Assembly (NCBI RefSeq): GCF_050750585.1
Contig: NZ_JBOJLM010000006.1
Coordinates: 62,001-126,000 of the forward strand
Length of the DNA: 64,000 nt
From: Salinimicrobium sp050750585
GTDB taxonomy: Bacteria > Bacteroidota > Bacteroidia > Flavobacteriales > Flavobacteriaceae
Direction: 5' to 3'
Shown: positions 25,308 to 35,377 of the stretch, piece by piece
Layout: every line of letters starts with the position of its first letter
How positions within the stretch are numbered: position 1 is the stretch's first letter
The notes under the pieces: model-generated
Database searches by the model: none
The model's input: only the letters and a program-made list of their open reading frames with translations
What the model was told of the DNA's origin: nothing
Translations under genes and position numbers: made by a program

Positions 25308-28000
25308 AGATACTTTACATACTTTCCTGCTGTATTTTTACGCTTTCTTTAGCCACGAAATCTGCAGCGCAGGAAATCAAGACGAATGAAGGTATCCGCA
25401 TTCCCGCTGAACGTGAGCCTGTGCAGCCTATGATGGACTCTTTAAGCATTGAAGCTCCTATTCCCGTCATCACGCTTACCTCTAAGGACAGCATTAAACC
25501 TAAAAAAGAAATCCTGGCAGACAGAGTGACTTATACTGCCGAAGATTACATGCGCCTTAGCCCGAGGGAAAACAGGATATACCTATATAATAATGCCGAA
25601 ATAACTTATGGCGACATCAATATAACCGCCGGAAGGATTGTACTCGACAATGAGACCAACGAGGTCTATGCCTACGGAATTATTGATACCGCAGGAGTTT
25701 ACACGCAAAAACCGGTATTTACCCAAGCACAGAGCGTAGTGCGACCAGATTCTATCAGGTTCAACTTTGATTCGGAAAAAGCACTTGTCTTTAATTCCCG
25801 AACCGAACAAGGGGAATTTAAAGTGCTGGGAGAGATCACAAAACGGGAGAATGACTCGGTGTACTACATGAAAAATGTAAAATTTACCACCTCCCCAAAT
25901 GAAGAAAATCCCGATTATTATTTCTATGCCAGAAGGATCAAGTTAGTTCCTGATAAAAAAATCGTTTCGGGCCTTGTGAACATGTACATCGCCGATGTAC
26001 CCACTCCCCTGGGTTTACCTTTCGGGTATTTCCCTATGACCGACGAGCAAACTTCCGGATTTATAATTCCATCTTTTGGGGACGATAACAACCGCGGATT
26101 TTACCTGCAAAACGGTGGGTATTACTTTGCCATAAGCGATTACGTCGATCTAACCGTGTTGGGTGATTACTATACCAACGGGAGTTACGGATTAAGAATG
26201 GAATCTTCTTATGCCGTGCGATACAGGTTTAGAGGAAACCTTAGCTTTAGATATGAAAAACTGATAAACAGTGAGAGAGGATTCCCCGATTTTTCTGAAT
26301 CAACCATTTACAACCTTCGGTGGAATCATTCACAGGATTCAAAGGCAAATCCATCTTCCAGATTCTCGGCATCTGTAAACCTTGGAAGTAGCGATTACTA
26401 CCAGGCTTCTACCAATCAAATGAACACGGGAAACAGGCTAACGAATACCCTGAGTTCTTCGGTCTCCTACTCAAAGACCTTTAATATTCAGCCACAAATA
26501 AACCTGAGTATTGCTGCCACTCACAGTCAGAACACCAATACAGAAAAGATAAACATGACCCTGCCAACAGTGCAGGCGAGCATGGCCCGGGTCTACCCTT
26601 TCGAGCCAAAGGTAGGTGCCAAAAAAGGTATTATTGAGAACATAAATTTTCAGTATAACTTTAGAGGAGAAAACAGGTTTCAAACCACCGATTCTCTTTT
26701 CTTCAAACCAGAGATGTTCGAAGATGCCATTTTAGGGGCCCAGCATTCCATTCCGCTTACCACAAACTTTAAATTATTCAATTATTTAAGTGTTAGCGCC
26801 GGAACAAATTATACCGAATCATGGGTTTTCAGAACATATGACAGGTCATATGATGAAGAAGCCAGAAGAGAGATCATTGACACCGTGCGGGGCTTTGATT
26901 CATTTCGCACCTATAACTTTAATACCAGTATAGGTACAACCATCTACGGAACAAAGAATTTTAGCGGAAAGGGAAAATATCAGGCAATTCGGCACGTAAT
27001 GCGCCCTTCGATAAGCTACAATATCAATCCGGGTTTTGACCATTATTACGACTCCTATATTATTCCGGAGTCTGAAGGTCGTGAAGAACGATTGGTAGAG
27101 TATTCGAGGTTTCAGGGTTCTTTATACGGCCCTCCCGGAAAACTATTTTCCAGCTCTATTGGCTTCTCTTTAAGCAACACTTTCGAGGCGAAGGTAAAAG
27201 ATTCAGCCGATGCCGAACCCAGAAAGATCAAATTACTTAACAACCTGAACATAAGTACTTCATATAATTTAGCCGGGGATTCACTTAAACTCTCTCCTAT
27301 TAGCGTACGCGGAAGTCTTCCGGTGATACAAAACAAACTGGACATTAACTTTGGGGCTAACCTGGATGTTTATGCGCTGAATAATGAGAACCGGCGTATT
27401 GATAAGCTGAATATTCAAAACGGCGGAAGTCTCTTTAGGCTTACCAATGCTAATATGAGCTTCGGATATTCCTTCTCCAGCCGCGATTTTTCAGGAGGAA
27501 AAGAGAACGTGAACCGACTCGAAAATCAGACTTTCAGAAATGGCGGGCGTCCAGATGACCTTTTTGGAAAGGATATGGACATAGATGGTTCTTTTTACGA
27601 CGAACATGAAGCCGATATGGCCGAAGAAGAAGAGGAAGAAGAAAGTGAGAACAGCTGGTACAACTTCAATATTCCCTGGGATCTGCGCCTTGCATATACC
27701 CTCAATTACAGTAACAATGCCAGGCAAAGTGATATTTCCTCTCATTCCCTCATGTTTTCGGGAGATGTCGAACTTTCACCAAAATGGACGGTAGGAGCTT
27801 CATCGGGTTATGATTTCGTGAACACAGGCTTCACCCATACGCAATTGAGATTTGCGAGGGACCTGGAGAGCTGGAGAATGACCTTTAGCTGGACACCTTT
27901 CGGGGTCTACAAGCAGTGGAACTTTTTCATCGGAATCAAATCTTCTCTGTTGAGAGATATCAAGTACGAAAAGAGAAGGGAAAGGGACAGAAGTTTATAA
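25298..28000 (+). CDS. lptD: LptD-like LPS assembly outer-membrane protein
   Basis: The 900-residue protein is a Bacteroidota-type LptD, which with LptE places lipopolysaccharide in the outer leaflet. It has a signal peptide (ILYILSCCIFTLSLATKSAAQ), an OstA-like beta-jellyroll region (about 70-230, with YLYNNAEITYGDINITAG) and a long C-terminal barrel with many short strands. A Glu/Asp/Ser patch (AEEEEEEESENSWYN) sits in a late loop near residue 770. The only usable start is TTG 25298, because a stop lies three codons upstream and no ATG precedes the signal peptide. RidA follows 16 bases later on the same strand. Confidence 0.85.
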   Translation: MRTKILYILSCCIFTLSLATKSAAQEIKTNEGIRIPAEREPVQPMMDSLSIEAPIPVITLTSKDSIKPKKEILADRVTYTAEDYMRLSPRENRIYLYNNAEITYGDINITAGRIVLDNETNEVYAYGIIDTAGVYTQKPVFTQAQSVVRPDSIRFNFDSEKALVFNSRTEQGEFKVLGEITKRENDSVYYMKNVKFTTSPNEENPDYYFYARRIKLVPDKKIVSGLVNMYIADVPTPLGLPFGYFPMTDEQTSGFIIPSFGDDNNRGFYLQNGGYYFAISDYVDLTVLGDYYTNGSYGLRMESSYAVRYRFRGNLSFRYEKLINSERGFPDFSESTIYNLRWNHSQDSKANPSSRFSASVNLGSSDYYQASTNQMNTGNRLTNTLSSSVSYSKTFNIQPQINLSIAATHSQNTNTEKINMTLPTVQASMARVYPFEPKVGAKKGIIENINFQYNFRGENRFQTTDSLFFKPEMFEDAILGAQHSIPLTTNFKLFNYLSVSAGTNYTESWVFRTYDRSYDEEARREIIDTVRGFDSFRTYNFNTSIGTTIYGTKNFSGKGKYQAIRHVMRPSISYNINPGFDHYYDSYIIPESEGREERLVEYSRFQGSLYGPPGKLFSSSIGFSLSNTFEAKVKDSADAEPRKIKLLNNLNISTSYNLAGDSLKLSPISVRGSLPVIQNKLDINFGANLDVYALNNENRRIDKLNIQNGGSLFRLTNANMSFGYSFSSRDFSGGKENVNRLENQTFRNGGRPDDLFGKDMDIDGSFYDEHEADMAEEEEEEESENSWYNFNIPWDLRLAYTLNYSNNARQSDISSHSLMFSGDVELSPKWTVGASSGYDFVNTGFTHTQLRFARDLESWRMTFSWTPFGVYKQWNFFIGIKSSLLRDIKYEKRRERDRSL

Positions 28001-28016
28001 TTTGTACCTTTAACTT

Positions 28017-28397
28017 ATGAAAGAAATAATTAAAACCCAGGATGCTCCCGCACCCATTGGAGCTTACAACCAGGCCGTACTAAGCGGAAATACGCTGTAC
28101 ATTTCGGGCCAAATTGCAATAAACCCTGTAAACGGTGAACTACAGCAGGAGAGTATTGAAGAGGAAACAGAACAGGTAATGCGCAACCTTAAAGCCATTC
28201 TTACTGCAGCCGAAATGGATTTTGAGAATGTAGTAAAGAGCTCAATCTTTATAAGTGACATGAATAACTTTGGCCGCATCAATGCCGTTTACTCCAAATA
28301 TTTTAATGAAGAAACAGCCCCGGCCCGAGAAACTGTAGAGGTTGCGAACCTTCCGAAGTTTGTAAATGTAGAAATTAGTATGATCGCAACAAAGTAG
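28017..28397 (+). CDS. ridA: RidA-family reactive-imine deaminase
   Basis: The 126-residue protein is full length for the RidA/YjgF/UK114 family, trimeric enzymes that hydrolyse 2-aminoacrylate and other enamines or imines released by PLP enzymes. Family features include APAPIGAYNQAV near residue 10, SGQIAINPVNGEL, and the active-site Arg in PARETVEVANLP near residue 104, followed by VNVEISMIA. It follows lptD by 16 bases and ends at a strong terminator. Confidence 0.95.
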   Translation: MKEIIKTQDAPAPIGAYNQAVLSGNTLYISGQIAINPVNGELQQESIEEETEQVMRNLKAILTAAEMDFENVVKSSIFISDMNNFGRINAVYSKYFNEETAPARETVEVANLPKFVNVEISMIATK

Positions 28398-28417
28398 AAC
28401 AACAGTTGCAACAACTC

Positions 28418-28460
28418 AAAAAACAGGCGTCAAAAATGACATTTTTGACGCCTGTTTTTT
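28418..28460. terminator. Bidirectional terminator built on TCAAAAATGACATTTTTGA
   Basis: A near-perfect stem runs from 28418-28438 to 28440-28460: AAAAAACAGGCG pairs with CGCCTGTTTTTT, closed by the 19-base palindrome at 28430-28448. T-runs follow on both strands. It separates ridA (plus) and the tamB-like gene (minus), whose stop begins two bases after the hairpin. Confidence 0.9.
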
Positions 28461-28461
28461 T

Positions 28462-31400
28462 TTAGAGGTCATCGGCTCCCGGGAATTTGATGTAATCGGG
28501 CGCCAGACTTTTTTGTTCCTCTACCGGCCCTTCCACCTCTTCTTCCCGTACTGCCGAAGTAGATACTTCCTTATCCACAATCTTGCGCAGCAGCTCTTTA
28601 AAAGTATCAAAATCTACCTGGTAAGACAGCCCTACTCCCTGGGTAAAACCAAGTTCTTCTCCCAGGTATTGAATGTTGTTCTCCCTGTTAAAGATCTTCG
28701 CCCGCAGGTTTCCTTCTTCATTTAAAAGGAATTCAATCTCCAGGTTCCCAACAATTACAGTCTCTGTAACTCCGCCTACGGGAACCCCAACCTGCCCGTT
28801 GATTAGCACCCTTTCGCTGATCTGGGTAGAAAGTGTCACCCCAAACCTGTCGGCCATAGATTGTTCGGGGGTGCGAACGCCCTGCTCGTAGTTAAGGCCT
28901 ACCTGAAAAGTTCCTGATTCATCAGAAAGCAAATTATTGAAGAAACCGGAAGCGCTCTCAAAAAGGTTTCCTGCCCACAGGCTTCCCGGACTTCCAGCAA
29001 GAACATTTTCAGTATAAAACTGCCCGAGCGTGATTAGTGAAAACGCCTGAATTTCAGTATTGGTACTGGCTTCGATTTTATATTCAAGCTCAGATCTCAC
29101 AGCCGAAGCCACGTTTGGATATTCGAGATCAAAGGAGATGTCTGGTTGTAACAGTTCCCCTTCAAGATTGATCACCACATCTACAGGAATCTTTCGGCTA
29201 ATACCGGGATTATCCAGAACAATGGCGGGGTTGGCGTGGGCTTCATAGACTGCACTAATATTGAGATCGGCCAGGGCAGGGTTGCCGTTCCAGTTTATAC
29301 TTCCCCCCGGCCGCACCTGGAATCTTTTCTGAAGCGCCCCGTAATTAAAGATATATTCTCCCGTATTGGCAATAAAGTCACCCCACATATTGAATTTTCC
29401 GAGGGTATTGATCTCTATCAGCAAGGTTCCGGCTCCTCTTCCACGCAAGATACTTCCGTCGATATCCAGTTCTACCAGGGCATCATTGGTAACATCGAGA
29501 TCAAAATTGAGCTCCAGTCCTTTCACTTCCTGGAATTCGAGCTCTTCCCCTGCTAATCTTGCTGCTTTTTCTTCGGGACTTAAAAAGTGTATAAAAGAAT
29601 TGTCGCCAGTACTTTCTGAATCACTTATAGGGATTTTAAAAATGGTTCCTCTACGTGTAGCCCCTACCACATCAATGGTTAGCTCTGAAGTTGGGCCGTA
29701 AATAGATGCGTTGCCACCAATGAATCCTGTACCGTAATAAAGTGCTTCTTCATCATATTCGGTATCGAGCACCAAAAGACGGTCTGTAGAAATATTCAGC
29801 CCCAAGATCCAGTTGCTAAAATTGGTATGAGAGATGGTACCGTCAAGAACACCTTTGGTATCAAACCTGGTATCGGTAATGGTTATCTCATCAAAATTGA
29901 ATTGTTGCTCGCTCAGGTTTACAACAGCACCTTCTTCAAAAGCATAATCTACCTCCAGGTAAGGAATTGACAGCCCGGCCTGATTGAGATATAACCGACC
30001 ATCAATATCCGGATTCTTATAACTCCCGGTCACATCGGCATCTCCCGACACCTTACCTCTAATATTACTTATCACATCTTTCCCTAAAGGACTAAAAGCC
30101 GACAGGTCGAAATTCTTTAGATCTACCTCCAGATCAATTTCAGGGGAATCTCCTTCTACTACAATCTCGCCAATAGCCGATAATGATTCCAGCCCCTCGT
30201 TACGTAGCGTGGTATTGATGTTGTAAAAACTTAAATCCCTGTTCCCCATAACATCAAGATTGAGCACGCCCAGCATTTGATCATTTACAGAAAGGTCTTT
30301 AATGGTAAGGGAAGTATTAGGATAATACGCTCCATCCTGCTGCAGTACGTTCAAAGAACCGTTCACGATACCTCCCATTTCCAGATTCTTGATTTCGGGG
30401 GTGATCTTATGGAGATCTACCTGATCAAACTCCAGCTGAAAATCTTTGTACGTAGTATCCCGCATCTGACCTGAAAGTCGAATTTCTTCATTTTCATGGC
30501 TTAGTACCAAAGAATCTATCCTCACATTATTTAAACCGTTAGAAAAGATGACCCTGTTAGATTTATTTCCCTCTTCGTTGAGATGCCACACGCTTTCCTT
30601 GAACTTAACATCAGAGCGCTGCAGCCCAACTACCGAATTATTATTCTCATTGATGGTGTGATACAGGTTGATATTAAACTCATCATTGCTCCTTGGCCCA
30701 CCTTTAAATTCAGATCGCATATACAGCGTATCATTCAGCGTAACATTAATAAGGTTAAAATCCTTGATGTTGTAAAAACTGGTGGCTACGCTATCAACCT
30801 CAATAAACGTATTGAAAAGCGGGTTGGAATTGTCAACCTGCACATTCACCTTGTCAAAAAGGTTATCAAAAGCTTCAATCCTGGGAGAGCGAAACGCTAA
30901 TCGAAATTCAGATTCATCAGACTCCACACTTCCACGGATGAATGTATTGGGAGCTAAAGTAATTTCAGGATAAAAAACCTCTACTATCTTGTTATAAATA
31001 TCAAAGTCGAAGTTGAGATATTGATTGGTGGTGATCTTGTTAGGGCGATAATTGGTATAAAGGCTACCCACCGCATTCTCTACCATTGCCGGAACTTCGG
31101 TGACATCAAAAATACCTTCTATGGTTCCGTTAATAACATCGGGAGAATGTATTTCAATCGTTCTTACCGGCCCATCAAAACTCGAGGCAATGTTTAAATC
31201 TTTAAACATATACGTGTCATTCTCATTTCGGTAGGAAGTATTAAGAAGATAGATCTCCCCCTCAAAATCATTAAGGTTAGTTCCTTCCATGTTCATGATC
31301 ACATCCCCTTTAAAAACTGAAATACTGTCTCTCTTCACCAGATTCATGGCTGCAAGATTGGCATAACCAACAGAAGCTTCAAAATCATAGACGTTAGTCC

Positions 31401-32844
31401 CGGCCGAGAAATCTGCCAGCCCATTGAACTCCATTAGGAGATTGGGATCTCGCGAGATGAGATTTCCGTTAAACAGCGGTGCTTTTAAGGTACCTCTTAA
31501 CTTGAGGTCTTTATAGGTATAACCCTTATAGACCAGTCGGGATATACTGCCCTGAATCTGCGTGTTAAGTGTTTCGGTGGTAAAACCCCGCCCGTCAAAA
31601 GTGACATTTAGAGAGGTGGTTCCCATGTCTCTTAAATTGGCTAGGCGCCCAACATCAAATCTCTTAGCAATAAGCTGCCCCTCATAAGAAGTAAGGCCCG
31701 GGTCCTGAAAACCACTCATTTCAAGATCTACAACAGCTGTACCTAACTGTGAGAACAAATTTGCTTTTGTCATTAATGCATTCTCCGAAACAAATATATC
31801 TCCCTCCAATTGTACATTGCCTAATTCCCGTAGTGCTACAGGCAATTTATCCTGCAATAAACCCGGCAAAAGATGAATAAGATCATAATAATTTGTTGAA
31901 AGATTTGTCAACTCACCATCAAGGGAAAATTCATTTTCTTTTGTCGATAATGAATTTCTTATTTCCAGTTCTCCCTCAAGCCTGGTTCGGTCGAGTCCGG
32001 TCATTATAAGATCTGAGAGGATAAAATCGTTTAGAATACCTTCAAGGACGGTGGAGAAATTGATTTTTTGATCGCTGCCGAATTTGTCATAAAAAGGCTG
32101 AAGGTCATTTGTAGATATTGTTGACGGTCTAAACACAGCCTTAACCGGAACCTTATTTATAAAACCGGCAAAACCATTGGTAATATCAAAACGAATCTCT
32201 GAATCAATTTCTGAATACGGAGTCTCTATATGCAAGGCCTCAAGGGCCATTTCTTCGGAAGTATAGCTGAAGTTTGTGCTTAAATGATCAATGCGAATTC
32301 CACGGTTTTCCATTCCTGAAAGCCTTTCGATATCTACATAAACATCAGAATTTTCAACCAGGAGATCGCTGGCTAAAATATTTAGTTGATCAATTTCTAT
32401 TACTTCAGGATAATTCAGATTTTCATTGATGTAGCTGAATTTTCCGTCGACAACTTCAAGCTGATTGATTGCCAGTACAAAAGGAGAGCTTTTTTTCTTT
32501 TTCTGACTTTTAAGCTTTTTCAGAAAAATATTAAGGTTATCCCGCTCTTCCCCTTCATAGACTTTCATATCCATCACCAGCTCATTAGCCATGGTTGCTC
32601 CCAGAGTAGGATTGTTATTGTAAATACTTCTTAGGCTGGTTGCCGAAGTTTTAATTTTTTCAGAATAAATGAGCGTGTCCTGGTGATGGTCAAGAATAAG
32701 CACATCCTGCAACTTAAGCTTACCGCTGTAGGTAATCCCCACCCGACCTATGCTAATATCCACATCTTTAGACTCCTTGAGGGAAGTTGTGATCTTACGG
32801 GCAACAAAAGTTTGTACCGAGGGAATAGAAAATACGATCAACAA
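28462..32844 (-). CDS. tamB: TamB-like translocation/assembly protein (DUF490)
   Basis: This protein of at least 1460 residues is an AsmA/TamB-superfamily member spanning the periplasm as a long beta-helical groove, thought to carry lipids or help outer-membrane assembly. The repeated short strands and the C-terminal DUF490 region (from about residue 1050, including ELEYKIEASTNTEIQAFSLITLGQF) are typical. The annotated start is a TTG, but the reading frame continues upstream to 32961 and encodes most of the N-terminal membrane helix (KILGKTLLSLLLLFIILL), without any ATG, GTG or TTG. True translation therefore probably starts at an ATT around 32937-32946. Confidence 0.85.
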   Translation of the reverse strand: MLIVFSIPSVQTFVARKITTSLKESKDVDISIGRVGITYSGKLKLQDVLILDHHQDTLIYSEKIKTSATSLRSIYNNNPTLGATMANELVMDMKVYEGEERDNLNIFLKKLKSQKKKKSSPFVLAINQLEVVDGKFSYINENLNYPEVIEIDQLNILASDLLVENSDVYVDIERLSGMENRGIRIDHLSTNFSYTSEEMALEALHIETPYSEIDSEIRFDITNGFAGFINKVPVKAVFRPSTISTNDLQPFYDKFGSDQKINFSTVLEGILNDFILSDLIMTGLDRTRLEGELEIRNSLSTKENEFSLDGELTNLSTNYYDLIHLLPGLLQDKLPVALRELGNVQLEGDIFVSENALMTKANLFSQLGTAVVDLEMSGFQDPGLTSYEGQLIAKRFDVGRLANLRDMGTTSLNVTFDGRGFTTETLNTQIQGSISRLVYKGYTYKDLKLRGTLKAPLFNGNLISRDPNLLMEFNGLADFSAGTNVYDFEASVGYANLAAMNLVKRDSISVFKGDVIMNMEGTNLNDFEGEIYLLNTSYRNENDTYMFKDLNIASSFDGPVRTIEIHSPDVINGTIEGIFDVTEVPAMVENAVGSLYTNYRPNKITTNQYLNFDFDIYNKIVEVFYPEITLAPNTFIRGSVESDESEFRLAFRSPRIEAFDNLFDKVNVQVDNSNPLFNTFIEVDSVATSFYNIKDFNLINVTLNDTLYMRSEFKGGPRSNDEFNINLYHTINENNNSVVGLQRSDVKFKESVWHLNEEGNKSNRVIFSNGLNNVRIDSLVLSHENEEIRLSGQMRDTTYKDFQLEFDQVDLHKITPEIKNLEMGGIVNGSLNVLQQDGAYYPNTSLTIKDLSVNDQMLGVLNLDVMGNRDLSFYNINTTLRNEGLESLSAIGEIVVEGDSPEIDLEVDLKNFDLSAFSPLGKDVISNIRGKVSGDADVTGSYKNPDIDGRLYLNQAGLSIPYLEVDYAFEEGAVVNLSEQQFNFDEITITDTRFDTKGVLDGTISHTNFSNWILGLNISTDRLLVLDTEYDEEALYYGTGFIGGNASIYGPTSELTIDVVGATRRGTIFKIPISDSESTGDNSFIHFLSPEEKAARLAGEELEFQEVKGLELNFDLDVTNDALVELDIDGSILRGRGAGTLLIEINTLGKFNMWGDFIANTGEYIFNYGALQKRFQVRPGGSINWNGNPALADLNISAVYEAHANPAIVLDNPGISRKIPVDVVINLEGELLQPDISFDLEYPNVASAVRSELEYKIEASTNTEIQAFSLITLGQFYTENVLAGSPGSLWAGNLFESASGFFNNLLSDESGTFQVGLNYEQGVRTPEQSMADRFGVTLSTQISERVLINGQVGVPVGGVTETVIVGNLEIEFLLNEEGNLRAKIFNRENNIQYLGEELGFTQGVGLSYQVDFDTFKELLRKIVDKEVSTSAVREEEVEGPVEEQKSLAPDYIKFPGADDL

Positions 32845-32921
32845 AATGATGAAAAGCAGCAGCAGCGAGAGCAGCGTTTTACCCAGTATTTTCCAGAATT
32901 TTCTGATAGGATTTTTAGTTA

Positions 32922-32929
32922 TAACTTTG
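32922..32929 (+). promoter_or_regulatory. Probable -7 element of tsaD
   Basis: TAACTTTG matches TAnnTTTG, 38 bases before the ATG at 32968. No clear -33 TTG. It lies inside the unannotated N-terminal extension of the divergent tamB-like gene. Confidence 0.35.
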
Positions 32930-32967
32930 CGAGCAATATTAATAATTTTCGGGCCTAAATGCTAAGG

Positions 32968-33990
32968 ATGACAACACAAAATATTTATATACTCGGCATT
33001 GAATCTTCCTGTGACGACACTGCTGCGGCCGTATTACACAACGGAAAAATCCTTTCCAATGTTGTAGCCACCCAGGAAGTTCATCAAAAATACGGCGGCG
33101 TGGTGCCAGAACTTGCTTCACGTGCCCACCAGCAAAACATTGTTCCGGTTATTCACGAAGCCCTTTCGAGGGCCGGTGTTACCAAAGAAGACCTATCGGC
33201 TGTTGCCTTTACCCGTGGTCCCGGTTTGATGGGTTCCCTCCTTGTGGGCACCTCCTTTGCAAAGTCCTTATCACTGGGGCTGGGCATTCCACTTCTTGAT
33301 GTTAACCATATGCAGGCGCACATTCTTGCCCATTTTATTGATGAGGAAGAATTCCAAAAGCCACAGTTTCCTTTTCTGGCCTTGACTATAAGTGGAGGCC
33401 ATACTCAAATTGTGAAGGTGAGCGATTATTTTGAAATGGAAGTAATTGGAGAAACTTTAGACGATGCTGTGGGTGAAGCCTTTGACAAGAGCGCTAAGAT
33501 CCTAGGGCTCCCCTATCCCGGCGGGCCATTGGTAGATAAAAAGGCACAAACGGGTAACCCTAAAGCTTTCCCCTTTCCTAAACCAAAAGTTGATGGATTA
33601 AACTTCAGCTTCAGCGGTTTAAAAACATCTATCCTGTATTTTATTCAGAAACAACTGAAAGAAGATCCACAGTTCATTGAGAAAAACCTTGAAGATATTT
33701 GTGCTTCCATTCAGCATACCATCATCGGGATTTTAATGGGCAAGCTCAAGAAAGCCGTAAAACAAACAGGAATAACAGAAATCGCCATTGCCGGAGGGGT
33801 TTCAGCCAACAGCGGCATAAGAAAAACCCTTCATGAGGCGCAGGCAAAATATGGGTGGAAAACTTATATTCCGAAGTTTGAATATACTACAGACAATGCA
33901 GCGATGATCGCCATTGCAGGGCATTATAAATTTATTTCTGAAGATTTTGCCGACATGGGGATTACCGCTAAAGCAAGAATAAAAATGTAA
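32968..33990 (+). CDS. tsaD: tRNA N6-adenosine threonylcarbamoyltransferase TsaD
   Basis: TsaD transfers the threonylcarbamoyl group to A37 of ANN-decoding tRNAs. The 340-residue protein has the Kae1/Gcp features: GIESSCDDT near residue 10, the metal-binding NHMQAHILAHF near 111, LTISGGHTQIV near 137, GEAFDKSAKILGLPYPGGP near 170, GGVSANSGIR near 276, and the C-terminal YTTDNAAMIA. I prefer ATG 32968 (MTTQNIYILGIESS), the usual family start, over an in-frame ATG three codons earlier. rsmE follows after three bases. Confidence 0.96.
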   Translation: MTTQNIYILGIESSCDDTAAAVLHNGKILSNVVATQEVHQKYGGVVPELASRAHQQNIVPVIHEALSRAGVTKEDLSAVAFTRGPGLMGSLLVGTSFAKSLSLGLGIPLLDVNHMQAHILAHFIDEEEFQKPQFPFLALTISGGHTQIVKVSDYFEMEVIGETLDDAVGEAFDKSAKILGLPYPGGPLVDKKAQTGNPKAFPFPKPKVDGLNFSFSGLKTSILYFIQKQLKEDPQFIEKNLEDICASIQHTIIGILMGKLKKAVKQTGITEIAIAGGVSANSGIRKTLHEAQAKYGWKTYIPKFEYTTDNAAMIAIAGHYKFISEDFADMGITAKARIKM

Positions 33991-33993
33991 ATC

Positions 33994-34707
33994 ATGCAGC
34001 TATTTTTTCAGCCTGAAGTTTCAGAAAATGATAAGGAAGTTCGCTTTTCCAAGGAGGAGAGCCGGCATATTGTGAAGGTGCTGCGAAAGCGTGAAGGAGA
34101 TCGCCTGCACCTCACCAATGGCAAAGGGTGGATCTTTGAAACCGAAATTACACTCGCAGAAGCAAACAATTGTTCTGCCCGCATTTTACAAAGTGAAAAA
34201 GAAGCCCCGCCTGCCTATCATTTACACCTTGCCGTTGCCCCTACCAAGATGAACGATAGATACGAGTGGTTTTTAGAAAAGGCTACAGAAATTGGCATCC
34301 AGGAGATCACTCCTGTAATTTGTGACCACAGTGAACGAAAGGTTGTAAAACATGAACGCTTTCAAAGAGTAATTCAGAGTGCTTTAAAACAATCTTTACA
34401 CACCAGGTTTCCTGTGCTGCATGAACCCGTAAGCTTCAAAGAGTTTTTAGAAAAAGAACATTCAGGCGCAAAGTTCATAGCACATTGCGAAGACTCCCAA
34501 CCCAGAAAGTTACTTTCTAAAAGTCTCAAAAATGGCATTTCAGCCACTGTTCTTATCGGGCCCGAAGGAGATTTTTCAGAAGAAGAGATCAGCAGCGCAT
34601 TAAAGTCCGGGTGGCAGCCTGTAAGCCTTGGCAACAGCAGGTTGAGAACCGAAACTGCCGCAGTAGTTGCCTGCCACACCGCCGCTTTGATCAACGAAGA
34701 AGAATAA
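33994..34707 (+). CDS. rsmE: 16S rRNA m3U1498 methyltransferase RsmE
   Basis: RsmE methylates N3 of U1498 in 16S rRNA using SAM. The 237-residue SPOUT-family protein has an N-terminal PUA-like domain (EESRHIVKVLRKREGD) and a C-terminal trefoil-knot domain with QEITPVICDHSERK, IGPEGDFSEEEI near residue 190 and the knot LGNSRLRTETAAVVACHT near 210. It is cotranscribed with tsaD. A copy of TCAAAAATGGCATTTC at 34526 lies in frame within this gene. Confidence 0.94.
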   Translation: MQLFFQPEVSENDKEVRFSKEESRHIVKVLRKREGDRLHLTNGKGWIFETEITLAEANNCSARILQSEKEAPPAYHLHLAVAPTKMNDRYEWFLEKATEIGIQEITPVICDHSERKVVKHERFQRVIQSALKQSLHTRFPVLHEPVSFKEFLEKEHSGAKFIAHCEDSQPRKLLSKSLKNGISATVLIGPEGDFSEEEISSALKSGWQPVSLGNSRLRTETAAVVACHTAALINEEE

Positions 34708-34732
34708 GCTTCTTTTTTGCTATTTTAGAGAC

Positions 34733-35377
34733 ATGAAGAAACTGCTGTTATTTTTTCTGCTTTTTACCACCGGCCTTGTGCTGCAGGCCCAACAGGTGGC
34801 GGTGTTAAAGTACGGCGGCGGAGGTGACTGGTACGGCAATCCCACAGCGCTTCCCAATCTCATTGAGTTTTGCAATCAAAACATCAATACATCCCTTGAG
34901 CCTGCACCACAGCCCGTAGAACCCGGCAGTACAGATATCTTTCAGTATCCATTTATTCATATGACAGGGCATGGCAATGTGTACTTTACGCCCGAAGATG
35001 CCCAGAATCTCCGAAAATATCTCCTTGGGGGAGGATTTTTGCACATTGACGACAACTACGGCATGAATGAATTTGTTCGCAGGGAGCTTAAAAAGGTATT
35101 TCCCGACAAAGAACTGGAAGAACTCCCGGCTTCTCATCCTATATTTTCTACAGCATTCGACTTCCCCAACGGCTTGCCAAAGATCCATGAACACGACGGA
35201 CTCCGCCCACAGGCTTTCGGAATTTTTGAAAATGACAGGCTACTGTGCATTTTTACCTTTGAAAGCGACCTGGGCGATGGCTGGGAAGATCAACAAGTAC
35301 ATAACGATCCGCAGGAAGTGCGGCTAAAGGCACTCCAAATGGGCGCCAATATTGTTAAATTCGCTTTTTCAAATTAA
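34733..35377 (+). CDS. DUF4159 protein, exported
   Basis: The 214-residue protein has a signal peptide (LLLFFLLFTTGLVLQAQ) and a DUF4159 domain, a glutamine-amidotransferase-like fold of unknown role in Bacteroidota. Visible family motifs are LKYGGGGDWYGNPTALPNL at the mature N-terminus, FIHMTGHGNVYFTPED, GGGFLHIDDNYGMNEFVR and LEELPASHPIFS. Its TAA overlaps the next ATG by one base. It sits 25 bases after rsmE in what appears to be a long plus-strand operon. Confidence 0.88.
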   Translation: MKKLLLFFLLFTTGLVLQAQQVAVLKYGGGGDWYGNPTALPNLIEFCNQNINTSLEPAPQPVEPGSTDIFQYPFIHMTGHGNVYFTPEDAQNLRKYLLGGGFLHIDDNYGMNEFVRRELKKVFPDKELEELPASHPIFSTAFDFPNGLPKIHEHDGLRPQAFGIFENDRLLCIFTFESDLGDGWEDQQVHNDPQEVRLKALQMGANIVKFAFSN

